A DNA stretch of 44,707 nt, from contig JBOZIK010000001.1 in NCBI GenBank assembly GCA_051453625.1, positions 100,470,372 to 100,515,078 of the forward strand. The letters run 5' to 3'. Each line of letters starts with the position of its first letter. Position 1 is the first letter of the stretch. The stretch comes from Welwitschia mirabilis. Its lineage: Eukaryota; Gnetophyta; Gnetopsida; Welwitschiales. Below are positions 13,300 through 22,939 of the stretch, piece by piece. The position numbers were made by a program, and so were the translations under genes. The notes beneath the pieces were generated by a model. The model did no database searches. It was not told where the DNA came from and was given only the letters and a program-made list of their open reading frames with translations.

Positions 13300-13940
13300 A
13301 TAAAATAATAAAGGAAGTTAATATCAATGTATCCTTTTGTAATATCCTTGAGGATAGAAAACATCATCTCAAGGTTTGGATGGATCTGATAACTAGAAAA
13401 GAGAATAGAATCAAGCTAAAGAAAGTATTTTTTATGGCCCAAAGTACACCATCTTTTCTAACAAACAAAATCCCAAAATATAAGGACCTAGAAGCATCTA
13501 TTGTAAGTGTGATCCAAGAGAGAAGTAAAAAAGCGAGAAATTTTTCAATTGACTTAAGAGCAAGTTCCAATGTCATGCTTCTTCACATAGAAAAAAGATT
13601 ACAATTAAAAGAAAGGATATAACTTACTAACATAATATTAGAATTAGTAGATTTTTTCTATTATAAAACCAATAGGAATCATTAAGGACCTTCTATTCCA
13701 AATTGATAAAGTATGTTACCTAGCTGATTTTGTTAACCTCTAAATAAGATAAATGCCCATCAATTTTAGGAACATATTTTCATGTTGTAGTCCATTGTGT
13801 GATTAAAACAAGAACTAGAATGATGACATTATCTTTTGGAAATAAAAAACTTCAAGATTACAATCTTTGATGAAGCTAAAAAGGTAGAAATGATAGATGA
13901 AATAATAGAGGTAGTGAGCTTAGTAATTAAAGATTTTAAA
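13300..13940 (+). pseudogene. Athila-like aspartic protease region relic
   Basis: The linker before the protease reads EVNIN...NILEDRKHHLKVW and, in the open frame at 13380-13622, STPSFLTNKIPKYKDLEAS. This corresponds to the N-K-L-P-x-K-x-K-D-P-G-S-F segment of Athila Pol. The active-site strip reads FSIDLRASSNVMLLHIEKRL, where the family has D-L-G-A-S: the catalytic Asp is kept but Gly is Arg. It is followed by PIGIIKDLLFQIDKVCYLAD (about 13670-13730) and a degraded LSFGN-like end at 13.83-13.90 kb. The protein would be inactive. Confidence 0.75.
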
Positions 13941-14379
13941 TTAATTTTATATAGGCCTCCAAAGAAATCTTAATTCTAACTCATTCTAAATATATCATTG
14001 CCTTAGTTCATGCTAATAATGAAAACATCATTATCCAATCATCTTTAAACTCTTCTGATCCTTAATGAAGATTTGTTAAAAGAAAATTTACCCCTTTTTG
14101 AGGAAGATTGAGAGGACATTTGTAAATCTACAAGACAGCAAATCCAAAAACAACCTTATCATCTCATTTCAAGGAAACGAGTGAATAATCCAATTCATGA
14201 GTAAAAATTGGAAAGGTTTCTTATATTTGTCTTAATCTATGGTGAATTTAGGAACCCTTATAATCATTAACTTTATCTAAAATTAAAGAAATCTAAGTAA
14301 ATGAACTCATAAAGATTTATGTGGTACTCCTTGCAAGATTATTCAACACCAAATATAGAGGAAAATACTAATCCTTTAG

Positions 14380-14781
14380 CCATAAAGGTGGTTATACCTA
14401 ACATTAAGACTAGTTGGAAAGGAATAGGTTATTAAATGAATGAATTCAAATATCATTTATGCTAGTGAATAGTGTATGAATTATTCTTTTAACTATGTTC
14501 CCAAAAAAAGGAAGAAACCTAAGGTTATGCATCAATTTTAAAGAACTCAATGTAACATATAAAAAACGATCATTATCCATTGCCTTTCTTATATTCAATT
14601 TTAGATAATTTGCAAGGAAATGGGTATTATTATTTTCTAGATGGCTATAATGGTTATAATCAAATTTTTTTGGTAGATGAGAACCAATTCAAAACCACTT
14701 GAACCTCAAATTTTGGAAGTTATGCTTGTAAAAAAATGCCTTTTGGCTAATGTTATCCTTTAGGTACCTTTCAAAGCGTTG
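14380..14781 (+). pseudogene. Athila-like Ty3/gypsy RT relic, left half of interrupted element
   Basis: Plus-strand translation gives LRLCINFKELNVTYKK, HYPLPFLYSILDNLQGNGYY and YFLDGYNGYNQIFLVDENQ, then after a TGA SNFGSYACKKMPFG and GTFQS. These are the fingers and palm motifs of Athila-type RT (C-I-D-Y-R-K-L-N, H-F-P-L-P-F, F-L-D-G-Y-S-G-Y-N-Q-I, M-P-F-G-L-C-N-A-P-A-T-F-Q). The match ends exactly after T-F-Q, where the 5.3-kb insertion begins. Frameshifts and stops are frequent. Confidence 0.85.
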
Positions 14782-14952
14782 TGTTTCATGGCCTACCTTC
14801 TAGCATAAAAAGTATAATATGCCAAGGTACCAAAATAGAAAACCCATAAATACTAAAATTAACCACTCAAGAAGCCAAAACAATAGCTACCAAAATTAGG
14901 TTGCACTTAAGGTCGCTTGATGAACATCAAGCTTTGTCCAACATGGATTTGG
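14782..14952 (+). repeat. left inverted terminal segment
   Basis: Pairs with 19888-20059 in inverse orientation. It begins tgtttcatggcctacc, ends about gaacatcaagctttgtcc, and passes directly into the integrase C-terminal relic. A full LTR followed by its own internal region would not look like this, so the segment is either a truncated LTR or an unrelated terminal inverted repeat. Confidence 0.75.
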
Positions 14953-14959
14953 TCAAAAA

Positions 14960-15560
14960 GCTCTTAAAAGTTCCTTCTACCAAGAACTAGAGAATAAGGA
15001 TAGGATGATTAGAAGTGGGCTACATCAGGTAAAAAATAGACAAGCCAAATATGCACATAGAGACGAAGACATCCATTTGGGCATTTTTCAAATGCCTCCG
15101 TCAGGGAACTAGTATTGATCCACAGAGGTACATGTTGTATCTCCATTTAAAGGTACATGTTAGTTTGGAAAGAAAAACAAGTTGACACAAGATTTACACG
15201 AGGATATTAGATCATAAAAAGAATTGGTCTTATGGCATATAAATTGGCTTTACTGCCACATTTGCTAACACTTCATAATGTCTTCTATGTCTCTTTATTA
15301 AGGAAATGTTTGGTAGATACAATAAGGTCATCCTAGTACAGGAAGTATACATTCAACCTGATTACACTTTCAAAGTCCAATCGGTTAAAATTTTGGATGA
15401 AAAATAAGTTAAACTGAGAGGGAGAAGCATCCAATTTTACAAAGTGTAATGGTTAGGTTAAACAAAAGAAAAGCTACTTGGGAGTCTAAAACAGACATTT
15501 GGCAATGGAAACCTAAATTCCTTACAAGTTTCCAGGTGGAAACTTCTTAAGGGGAAGAGA
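14960..15560 (+). pseudogene. chromovirus-type Ty3/gypsy integrase C-terminal relic
   Basis: The piece with QELENKDRMIRSGLHQVKNR (about 14980-15040) and AKYAHRDEDIH matches the segment rich in R, Q and K that ends in Y-A-D-x-R-R after the integrase core. A clear segment at 15226-15321, GLMAYKLALLPHLLTLHNVF, continues with YVSLLRKCLVDT and matches the conserved G-x-V-A-Y-x-L-x-L-P...H-N-V-F-H-V-S-x-L-R-K motif. A later KATWE-like text (aaagctacttgggagtct, about 15470) corresponds to E-A-T-W-E at the end of the domain. Frames shift several times. No RT or RNase H of this second family is present, so only the 3' end of its pol was found. Confidence 0.75.
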
Positions 15561-17438
15561 AATATCATGTTCGTATTTCTACAAAGATTGAGGACTAAGC
15601 ACATAAGGCTCCAACAAAAAAATTTAAATAATAATAGTCATTATATTATAGTAAGAATTGATTATTTTGATAGCTAAATTATTATATTTTAACTACTAAA
15701 TGTTTGAGCCAAAATAATGATCATGCTAGCCAAATACTTATTTATTTTATTTGAGTTGCTAGATTTTGATTTACCTCTGAATATGTGTGGTTTCTAAACT
15801 AACATTGAAAGTTTACCTTAATGGTTAATGAGAATTGAATTATATTGGTAGAATGACTTAAATTATGTAGCTTTACCTAATCATCAAGTATGTGGTGCAA
15901 ATAGGATATTGGATCTAAGTCATTTTCTTAAAGCTCTTGAAGTCTTCAATAATTAAATCTTCTGAAAATGTTGTTGAGTTCATTTATTATTCTCTCTTTT
16001 TCTATAAATATAGTCCTCCTTTGCCTAAATTACTCATTTTTGGAGTGGGATCTTATTGGTCTATTGTCTAGCTACAAATTTCACTTAGAGTTACAACCTT
16101 AAAATGTAGGTATGGTCTTCAATGTCTTTGCGTCTCTTCTATGATTTCCAACATTCTTGCATCTCTTATATGGTCCTTTTTTGAATTTCTATCTCTCGTC
16201 TGGTTTCATTATATGTTGAACACCTTAATGATTTATGTTATGCTTGAGTCTTACTTGTTTAGAACTATTGCTCATTTGAATTTAGGGGTGTGGCAACATC
16301 CTTTCCTATTTTGAACTCTCTGTTATTATCTTGGCTAATTCTATATGTTGTTTAGAATTTTTAGAAAAAACTTGTATTATTGTAAATTGATAGCCATTTG
16401 TCCCTTTGCAAGACTTGTTATGAGTTGGCCCTCTTGAAATCTAGCTGAAATGAATCATTTTTGTGAACTTCCAAGGGTAAATTATTTGTTGGTCTCCCAT
16501 TGGCCAGGGAAGTGAAATTCTAAGGTATAAAATCAAGGTTGATGTTGTTAAAAAATATATTTATGTAACAAAGTATAGTTTGTGCAATCCAAAAGGGAAA
16601 TCCCACTGTGATGGCTCCTACTAGTCATGGGAGTGTTTTTCTAGTTCCACCATTTTAGTTAAGGCATCTTTGATTGTGGGAAAAGAATTAATAGCTAGTG
16701 TATTGCTCTGTTTTGGAAGATTAAAATACTTTCTATGTAAATTCTATTGTATAGGATTTGGCTTTATTCTTATATTTTCATCTACTACTTAGGCCATACT
16801 AGGAACTATGAGATTCGTAGTTCTCATTTCATATTGTCTTTTTTATAGGATCTAGAACACTTGCAGTCCTTATATTGGGTGCGGAACAATATTAGCTATT
16901 TGTTGCTAGAATGATCTCAGAATTTTTGTGTTCTTGAATAATTGCATATTTTATATTCTGCAAATTTTGTACCTAGGGATGTCTAAGGCTAAGAGATCCC
17001 AATAATTTTATTGGCTTTAAGGCCTTGCTCTTTTGTAAGCTCTAAAAGGTGGTACCTTTGTATCATGACTATGACCATTTGATTTATCTCATATTAAAAT
17101 AAAAATGGTCTTTTATTTTCATTAAGCTATTTTTGAACTCATATCTTTGCCTTCAGTAAATTTAGTTATGGTCTATGGTTATTTTGATTGAGTGATGCTA
17201 TGAGTTAAAAGTTATACGATAAGCTATTTTAAACTCTTATATCTTATTGGCATTCAGTTATATTTCAAAGCATTTGGCTTATTTGATACCTTTTTTCTTT
17301 TTTTGTTGAAAGGTTTATAATACGTGGCCTTGACTCGTATTTTACCTTTCTATGTTATGGCATCTGAAGTGGGTTGGTCCTTAATTGGTCTAAACTCTAA
17401 CTGGTTGCTAAGTTAATTCTTGAATTTCTAAGGTTCTA
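15561..17438. other. no gene seen inside the insertion
   Basis: AT-rich DNA after the integrase relic. No open frame of interest on either strand and no recognisable start of a 3' LTR. TGTAATAACCCC at 17688 and TGTAGTATCCCC at 18330, in the duplicated block that follows, resemble chromovirus LTR starts. Confidence 0.5.
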
Positions 17439-18469
17439 TAATTTCAAAGGTTGTTAGCTAGCCCTCTTAAGGCATTCCTTTCCTCTTAAGGTCCCTTGAA
17501 CTTAGCTTTAGGTAAGGTATTTCGATTGACGTTTGCTTAGCTCATATCTTTACCATCCTTGCTTTCAACTATCTAGTGCAATTTTAATTATGGTTATCTT
17601 AATTATGAGTTGTTGCTAGTTAGGTCAAAGAAGGGAATGTGGTATATCTAGCTATCAAGTTGAAATATCTTGTCAAGGGTCTGATTTTGTAATAACCCCT
17701 TACTTCACACTTTTGCGAACTTTTTGCTTTTTGCAAATTCTTCTAAATTATGTTTCTTCTTTCCCCTCCCAACCAAAACCTGTTGCCTTACCACTTGGCG
17801 ACGCCCCATTTTTCTTAGTGAATAAGAAAATCCTTTTCTCACAAATATTTGAACAATGTAAGTATCAAGTCGCGTTACTGCCAACTATACATATCTNNNN
17901 NNNNNNNNNNNNNNNNNNNNNNNNNNNNNNNNNNNNNNNNNNNNNNNNNNNNNNNNNNNNNNNNNNNNNNNNNNNNNNNNNNNNNNNNNNNNNNNNTAAT
18001 TTCAAAGGTTGTTGGCTAGCCCTCTTAAGGCATTCCTTTCCTCTTAAGGTCCCTTGAACCTTGCTTTAGGTAAGGTATCTCGATTGACATTTGCTTAGCT
18101 CATATCTTTATCATCCTTGCTTTCATCTATCTAGTGCAATTTTGATTATGGTTATCTTACCTGTTTAGTGCAAAACAGGTTACATCCAAGCCTTACAAGT
18201 CTTGTTGTCTACCTACACATCTATTTTTGGGCTTATAGAATTTCTGATGAGTTGTTGCTAGTTAGGTCAAAGAAGGAAATGTGGTATATCTAGCTATCAA
18301 CTTGAAATATCTTGTCGAGGGTCTAATTTTGTAGTATCCCCTTACTTCACACTTTAGCGAACTTTTTGCTTTTTGCATATTCTTCTAAGTTATGTTTCTT
18401 CTTCCCCCTCCCAACCAAAACCTGTTACCTTACCACTTGGGTACGCCCCATTTTTCTAAGTGAATAAGA
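17439..18469 (+). repeat. duplicated block of about 0.4-0.5 kb, one copy with an 87-bp extra segment
   Basis: Text from taatttcaaaggttgtt (17439) to ttagtgaataaga (about 17827) recurs at 17997-18469 with high identity, including cctcttaaggcattcctttc, tttgcttagctcatatcttt and cccaaccaaaacctgtt. The right copy holds about 87 bp (18160-18246) absent from the left. That segment starts with the palindrome CCTGTTT tagtgc AAAACAGG. A 100-N gap (17897-17996) separates the copies. The 114-codon open frame at 17713-18057 runs through both copies and the gap and is not a gene. Confidence 0.9.
17897..17996. other. assembly gap (100 N)
   Basis: Standard-size gap between the two copies of the duplicated block. 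Confidence 1.
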
Positions 18470-19250
18470 TCTCCCACCCAACAAAATCTTTCCACATTTT
18501 TTGAATTATTTAAGTATTTTATTTTTTCCCTTCCATAGATCGGCATTTGGCAGTTTGGCAGAAATCTAAGCTTTTTTTGTTAGTGAATTTAATAACTATT
18601 TTATTATTTTTTCATGGCCTTGGAAACACAACCGGTGGCTTGCTGGACATACAACAAATTTCTGGTATTTTTCGAATTAATAGATAATTTATTCTTTTCC
18701 GTGGCTTTCGCATGACAGCCAACGGCTCCGCAGGATTTCACTTAATTTTCCATATTCTATAATTATAAATTTTTCTTATAAATTCCTGTAGCCCGTGGCT
18801 GGCGGCAGATCCCGCTTGGCCCGTTTATTAAAGTTTTTGTATAGTTGTTGCTTCCTGTAGCTGTGTCTTTCCTCCATTTTTCTTTAATGATTTATTTCAC
18901 CTCAAGCTGTGGCTTAAGTCCATCACTGACTCCTCCTATGCACAGAAAAGTGATTTTTTATGGTTAGCTCTACTTCAGCAGAATTTAATCATGTTTAAGT
19001 TGTGTTTAAAATGATTAATTCCATTTTAAGCTGCTACAAAATTTTAGCATAGACTTGAGTGTGGAACAAAATTTTATCCTTGATATGCTATTGTACATTA
19101 TTTTAAGTGGCCGATTGTCATACTAATCCATGTGAAGAGGCTTTATGTCTTTGATTATCCATCTTTACTAGTTGTCATCGACTATGTAGGACTCCCATGA
19201 TTTTTTGTTTAAGCATTTAATAGCTTATTTAAATTATAATCTTAGCACTT
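18470..19250. repeat. GC-richer patch with recurring GTGGCT words
   Basis: CpG-bearing words are concentrated here (gatcggcatttggcag, aacggctccgcagg, gctggcggcagatcccgc), unlike the surrounding DNA. The motif (c)cGTGGCT occurs at 18635, 18701, 18795 and 18909, often followed by C-rich text and gac or gatc. This suggests degenerate repeats of roughly 65-115 bp. No protein is visible. It could be part of an LTR or an untranslated leader. Confidence 0.45.
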
Positions 19251-19819
19251 NNNNNNNNNNNNNNNNNNNNNNNNNNNNNNNNNNNNNNNNNNNNNNNNNN
19301 NNNNNNNNNNNNNNNNNNNNNNNNNNNNNNNNNNNNNNNNNNNNNNNNNNNNNNNNNNNNNNNNNNNNNNNNNNNNNNNNNNNNNNNNNNNNNNNNNNNN
19401 NNNNNNNNNNNNNNNNNNNNNNNNNNNNNNNNNNNNNNNNNNNNNNNNNNNNNNNNNNNNNNNNNNNNNNNNNNNNNNNNNNNNNNNNNNNNNNNNNNNN
19501 NNNNNNNNNNNNNNNNNNNNNNNNNNNNNNNNNNNNNNNNNNNNNNNNNNNNNNNNNNNNNNNNNNNNNNNNNNNNNNNNNNNNNNNNNNNNNNNNNNNN
19601 NNNNNNNNNNNNNNNNNNNNNNNNNNNNNNNNNNNNNNNNNNNNNNNNNNNNNNNNNNNNNNNNNNNNNNNNNNNNNNNNNNNNNNNNNNNNNNNNNNNN
19701 NNNNNNNNNNNNNNNNNNNNNNNNNNNNNNNNNNNNNNNNNNNNNNNNNNNNNNNNNNNNNNNNNNNNNNNNNNNNNNNNNNNNNNNNNNNNNNNNNNNN
19801 NNNNNNNNNNNNNNNNNNN
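19251..19819. other. assembly gap (569 N)
   Basis: Run of N inside the 5.3-kb insertion. It may hide the rest of the right terminal repeat. Confidence 1.
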
Positions 19820-19887
19820 GTTTAGCGCAGGGTCATGAGCTTAAAGTCATACGGCACTTATTTTAAACCATTAACCTTCATCGTTTT

Positions 19888-20059
19888 AAGTAAAGCTATG
19901 TCGGGCCAAGCTTAATGTTCATCAAGCTACCTTGAGGGAAAATCTAATTCTAGAAGCTATTATTTTGGATTCTTAGGTGGTTAATTACAGTATTTGTGAG
20001 TTTTTTGTTTCAGTGCCTTAGCACATTATACTTATCATCCTAGAAGGTGGGTCATAACA
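19888..20059 (-). repeat. right inverted terminal segment
   Basis: Reverse complement begins tgttatgacccaccttct. The similarity to the left segment fades about 170 bp in, after aagcttggcccgacat. Beyond it the unit continues to at least 19820, where a 569-base gap begins, so the real length is unknown. Confidence 0.75.
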
Positions 20060-20870
20060 CCATGTTAGACATCTTTATGAATATGTTAAAAGAACACATT
20101 GAAGTTTTTATGGATAATTGTTCTATGTGGAGGAACTCTTTAAGCCAAACTTCAGAAAGGCTGGATGAGTCTTGGATAAATGTATATAAATAGACTTAAA
20201 ATTAAGATGTGAAAAGAGTGTGTTTTTAGTTTAAAGTGGAATTGTCCTTAGGTATATAGTGTTAAAACAAAGAATGAATGTTAATCCTTTAAAATTTTAA
20301 ATCTTTAAGGTTAGGTCACCCCTAATGATTTTGAAGTAAACTTTGTTCTTCTTAGGTGGTGTTGGATTTCATAGGAAGTTCATAGAAGGCTTTTCAAAAA
20401 CTTGTAAATCTCTTCATCAATTAGTAGAGAAAGACATTAAATTTGAATGGACTAGTTCATGGTAAGAAACTTTTCAAATCATAAAACAAAAAAAAATTCA
20501 ACTATGTCCATTTTGATTGGGTTAGATTGGTATAGAAATTTTGAATTCATGTGATTGCAGTGTTCATGTTATAGATGGAATCTTAGGTCAAACGAATAGT
20601 AAAAACTTCCATGCAATTACCTATACTAGTAAAATGTTGTTTGGACTCAACTTAGTTATGCAGTTGTAGTACTATAATTGTCCACTTGATTAGCAAGTTT
20701 TGTCATTACCTATTAAGATATCATACCAACATTCATACTAATCTGTAGCCGTCCATTATCTCATAACCAAAGAAATTATGAAATAGCATCTTGTAAGATG
20801 GATTTTATTACTTCAAGACTTTGACCTTATCATAAATGATAAAGTTGGAGGTTATCATTCATTAAGGCAA
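20060..20870 (+). pseudogene. Athila-like Ty3/gypsy RT and RNase H relic, right half of interrupted element
   Basis: It begins at MLDIFMNMLKEHIEVFMDN (about 20063), the RT catalytic F-M-D-D segment with the second Asp changed to Asn. After frame changes it continues with GIVLRYIV, FFLGGVGFHRKFIEGFSKTC and KSLHQLVEKDIKFEWTSS, then an RNase H-like part with DGILGQTNSKNFHAITYTSK and WILLLQDFDLIINDKVG near 20.80-20.85 kb. This is the order RT palm, thumb, connection, RNase H of Athila-type Pol. The RT text stops just after the TFQ segment at 14781 and resumes here with the next residues of the same motif, so the two pieces are halves of one element. Confidence 0.8.
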
Positions 20871-22265
20871 TAATGATTTTTAAATCTTTTTCTAGCTATT
20901 AAGCATGCATATTTAATGCAAAATAACTTGAAAATATTGCCTCAAAGTCATAAATAATTAGTCTTCCTTCTTATTGTCAGTTTGACTCAATGAATGAGTC
21001 AATCTCATAAAGTTGATAGTGGTATTATCTAGGTGCAATCCATATCTTTGAAAAAATTTTATAGGAGCATAGATTACTTTATGAAAAAGTTGACTACCCT
21101 TCATCAATTTTTTTAAAAAGCATCCACGACTTCTTATATGTATCTTCTACATGGTAATTAAGCATACTTGCTATTATATTTTTAGTTAATTATTTCTCTA
21201 GTTTGATTCGTTGTCCTTGAAGGAAACTTTTCATTTTATGATATTGTCCAATTAAAATTTGTCCATCTCATCTTGTGATCCATGTTGTCTAAAGGAATAT
21301 GGATTTCTACAGAAATTTTGATGTGCCTTACTTCTATAGCTATCACTATTTGTTATCACCTTGTGACATAAGTAGCAACAATCCCATAAGAGGGTTGTTT
21401 CCACGTGCATTTCTTGATGACAAAATTCATGATAGCTACTTGATAAATTGTCATTACTACATCTTGTTGTCCAATGGTGTAAGTAGTGACTAATGTGTTA
21501 CTACTTGGTTGTTGACCAATAACGACCTAACAAAGTGTTACAACTGTTATGAAACCATAGGATTCCTTCCATTTCAATCATATTTTAATCACTTTTGCTC
21601 ATAGTCTAAGAGTTTCCAACAAAATTCTTGCATTTCCTCATGATAACCGAGTACTCTCAGGTACACCTTTCAACAATCTTCTCGATTTTTCAAGTAAGTT
21701 TCTCACCTTCTCAGTTGAATTATGTGATTTTGTTATAATTAGGATTTCTTTTATTTTTTGGGTAAGAATATTATTAATGTTCAAACTTGGCATTAATTGT
21801 CAATTCTAAACGACAATCTTCTTTGTTATTTCAACAACCTCTCTATCTGCTTAGATTTCAAATGATCTCCCTATTTCAAATGCATCGGTTATTTACATTG
21901 TATGTTTAACAAATAATTAACTCAAAGCATTTCTCTTGCATTGAAGATAAAACAAAATGGCATTCTTTATTAAACCCCTTAGCATAGCACCTATGTTAAA
22001 TAGATACTTAACGAGAATTGACATCTTAAAACATGCATTGCTATCATTACTCTTAGTTTGGTTGTATTTGGCTACCAATATTCCTTTATGTTTGTGAATA
22101 AAGTATATGAACGGAAATATTATATTATGAATCATCTAAGACATTAACTTAGGAATGATGTATGCTCTTTCTTATAGTGGCATCTTCTTTTAGGTCTTTC
22201 AAAATATTACAAACAAGATCAAACCTCTTCATCCTTATCACTCATGAGACTATTCTGAATTATGT
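20871..22265. other. no gene recognised; integrase expected here but not seen
   Basis: This stretch follows the RNase H relic of the interrupted Athila-like element. I looked for the integrase HHCC finger and DD35E core in the three plus frames and found neither. Open frames at 21299-21493 (plus, with YFYSYHYLLSPCDISSN) and 21917-22135 (minus) match nothing I know. It may be heavily decayed or replaced DNA. Confidence 0.4.
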
Positions 22266-22930
22266 TTCTAAAGAACAATCACCAGAAAGTCCAAAGACAC
22301 AAGAATAAGTGATGAAAGGCCAAAAAAAAAAAAAACCATAAAAGATGCCATGAGAAAGGCATAATTTTTGGTAGAAAAACTTTTGAACAAGCATTAACGT
22401 AAATTGATAGCTCTATGATGAAGAGAATTAATGTAGTGTTGAAGATGGGTTGTAGCTATAAAGGGTAAGCTTTTGAATACAAAGATTAGAGAATTCTTCT
22501 TAACTATTGATAGAATAAGGGAAAATGACAAGATTTTCTTGGTATTCATTGTCTTNNNNNNNNNNNNNNNNNNNNNNNNNNNNNNNNNNNNNNNNNNNNN
22601 NNNNNNNNNNNNNNNNNNNNNNNNNNNNNNNNNNNNNNNNNNNNNNNNNNNNNNNCTAACAATCCAAAGACAAAAGAAGAAGTGATGAAGGGGGGAAAAA
22701 CCATAAAAGATGCCATGAGAAAGGCATAATTTTTGGTAGAGAAATCTTTTGAACAAGCATTGACGCAAATTGCTAGCTCTATGATGAACAAAATTAATGT
22801 AGTATTGAAGACGGACTGTAGCTACAAAGGGTAAGCTTCTGAATACAAAAATTAGAGAATTCTTCTTAACTATTGATAGAATAAGGGAAAATGCGAAGAT
22901 TTTCTTGGTATTCATTGTCTTCGATACTTT
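22266..22930 (+). repeat. tandem duplication of about 270 bp split by a 100-N gap
   Basis: The text running from ccaaagacac (about 22290) through ccataaaagatgccatgaga, ttgaacaagcatt, gaattcttcttaactattga and ttggtattcattgtctt (ends 22555) recurs from ccaaagacaaa (about 22665) to 22922. Identity is roughly 90 percent. The left copy has a longer A run. The 100-base gap 22556-22655 separates the copies. The plus-strand frame of the right copy reads TKIREFFLTIDRIRENAKIF, then FLVFIVFDTFIKIGVHTTRC. I do not recognise this protein. Confidence 0.85.
22556..22655. other. assembly gap (100 N)
   Basis: Standard-size gap between the two copies of the 270-bp duplication. Confidence 1.
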
Positions 22931-22939
22931 CATTAAAAT

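Larger units (their letters stand above)
14782..20059. mobile_element. 5.3-kb insertion with inverted terminal segments of about 170 bp
   Basis: The first 170 bases (from tgtttcatggcctaccttct, 14782) and the reverse complement of the last 170 (tgttatgacccaccttctag, ending 20059) align with few gaps: agtataatatgccaagg versus agtataatgtgctaagg, aaatactaaaattaaccac versus aaatactgtaattaaccac, and gcttgatgaacatcaagct versus gcttgatgaacattaagct. The insertion splits the RT of the surrounding gypsy relic, which resumes in the expected motif. The flanks cgttg (14777-14781) and ccatg (20060-20064) agree at 3 of 5 positions, so a target duplication is possible but unproven. TGTTATGACCC is the kind of start seen in chromovirus LTRs. 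One explanation is two LTRs, or LTR pieces, in opposite orientation. Confidence 0.7.

Noticed and set aside
17713-18057. 114-codon plus open frame
   Set aside because: It crosses a 100-N gap and both copies of a duplicated non-coding block. No motif is present.
22289-22930. Repeats that might be a CRISPR array
   Set aside because: Two long copies of about 270 bp with a gap between them. There is no short regular repeat-spacer pattern, and the context is a plant genome.
22394-22933. 179-codon minus open frame across the tandem duplication
   Set aside because: The frame repeats itself because the DNA is duplicated and the gap is read as open. The plus-strand reading is continuous with downstream protein-like text.
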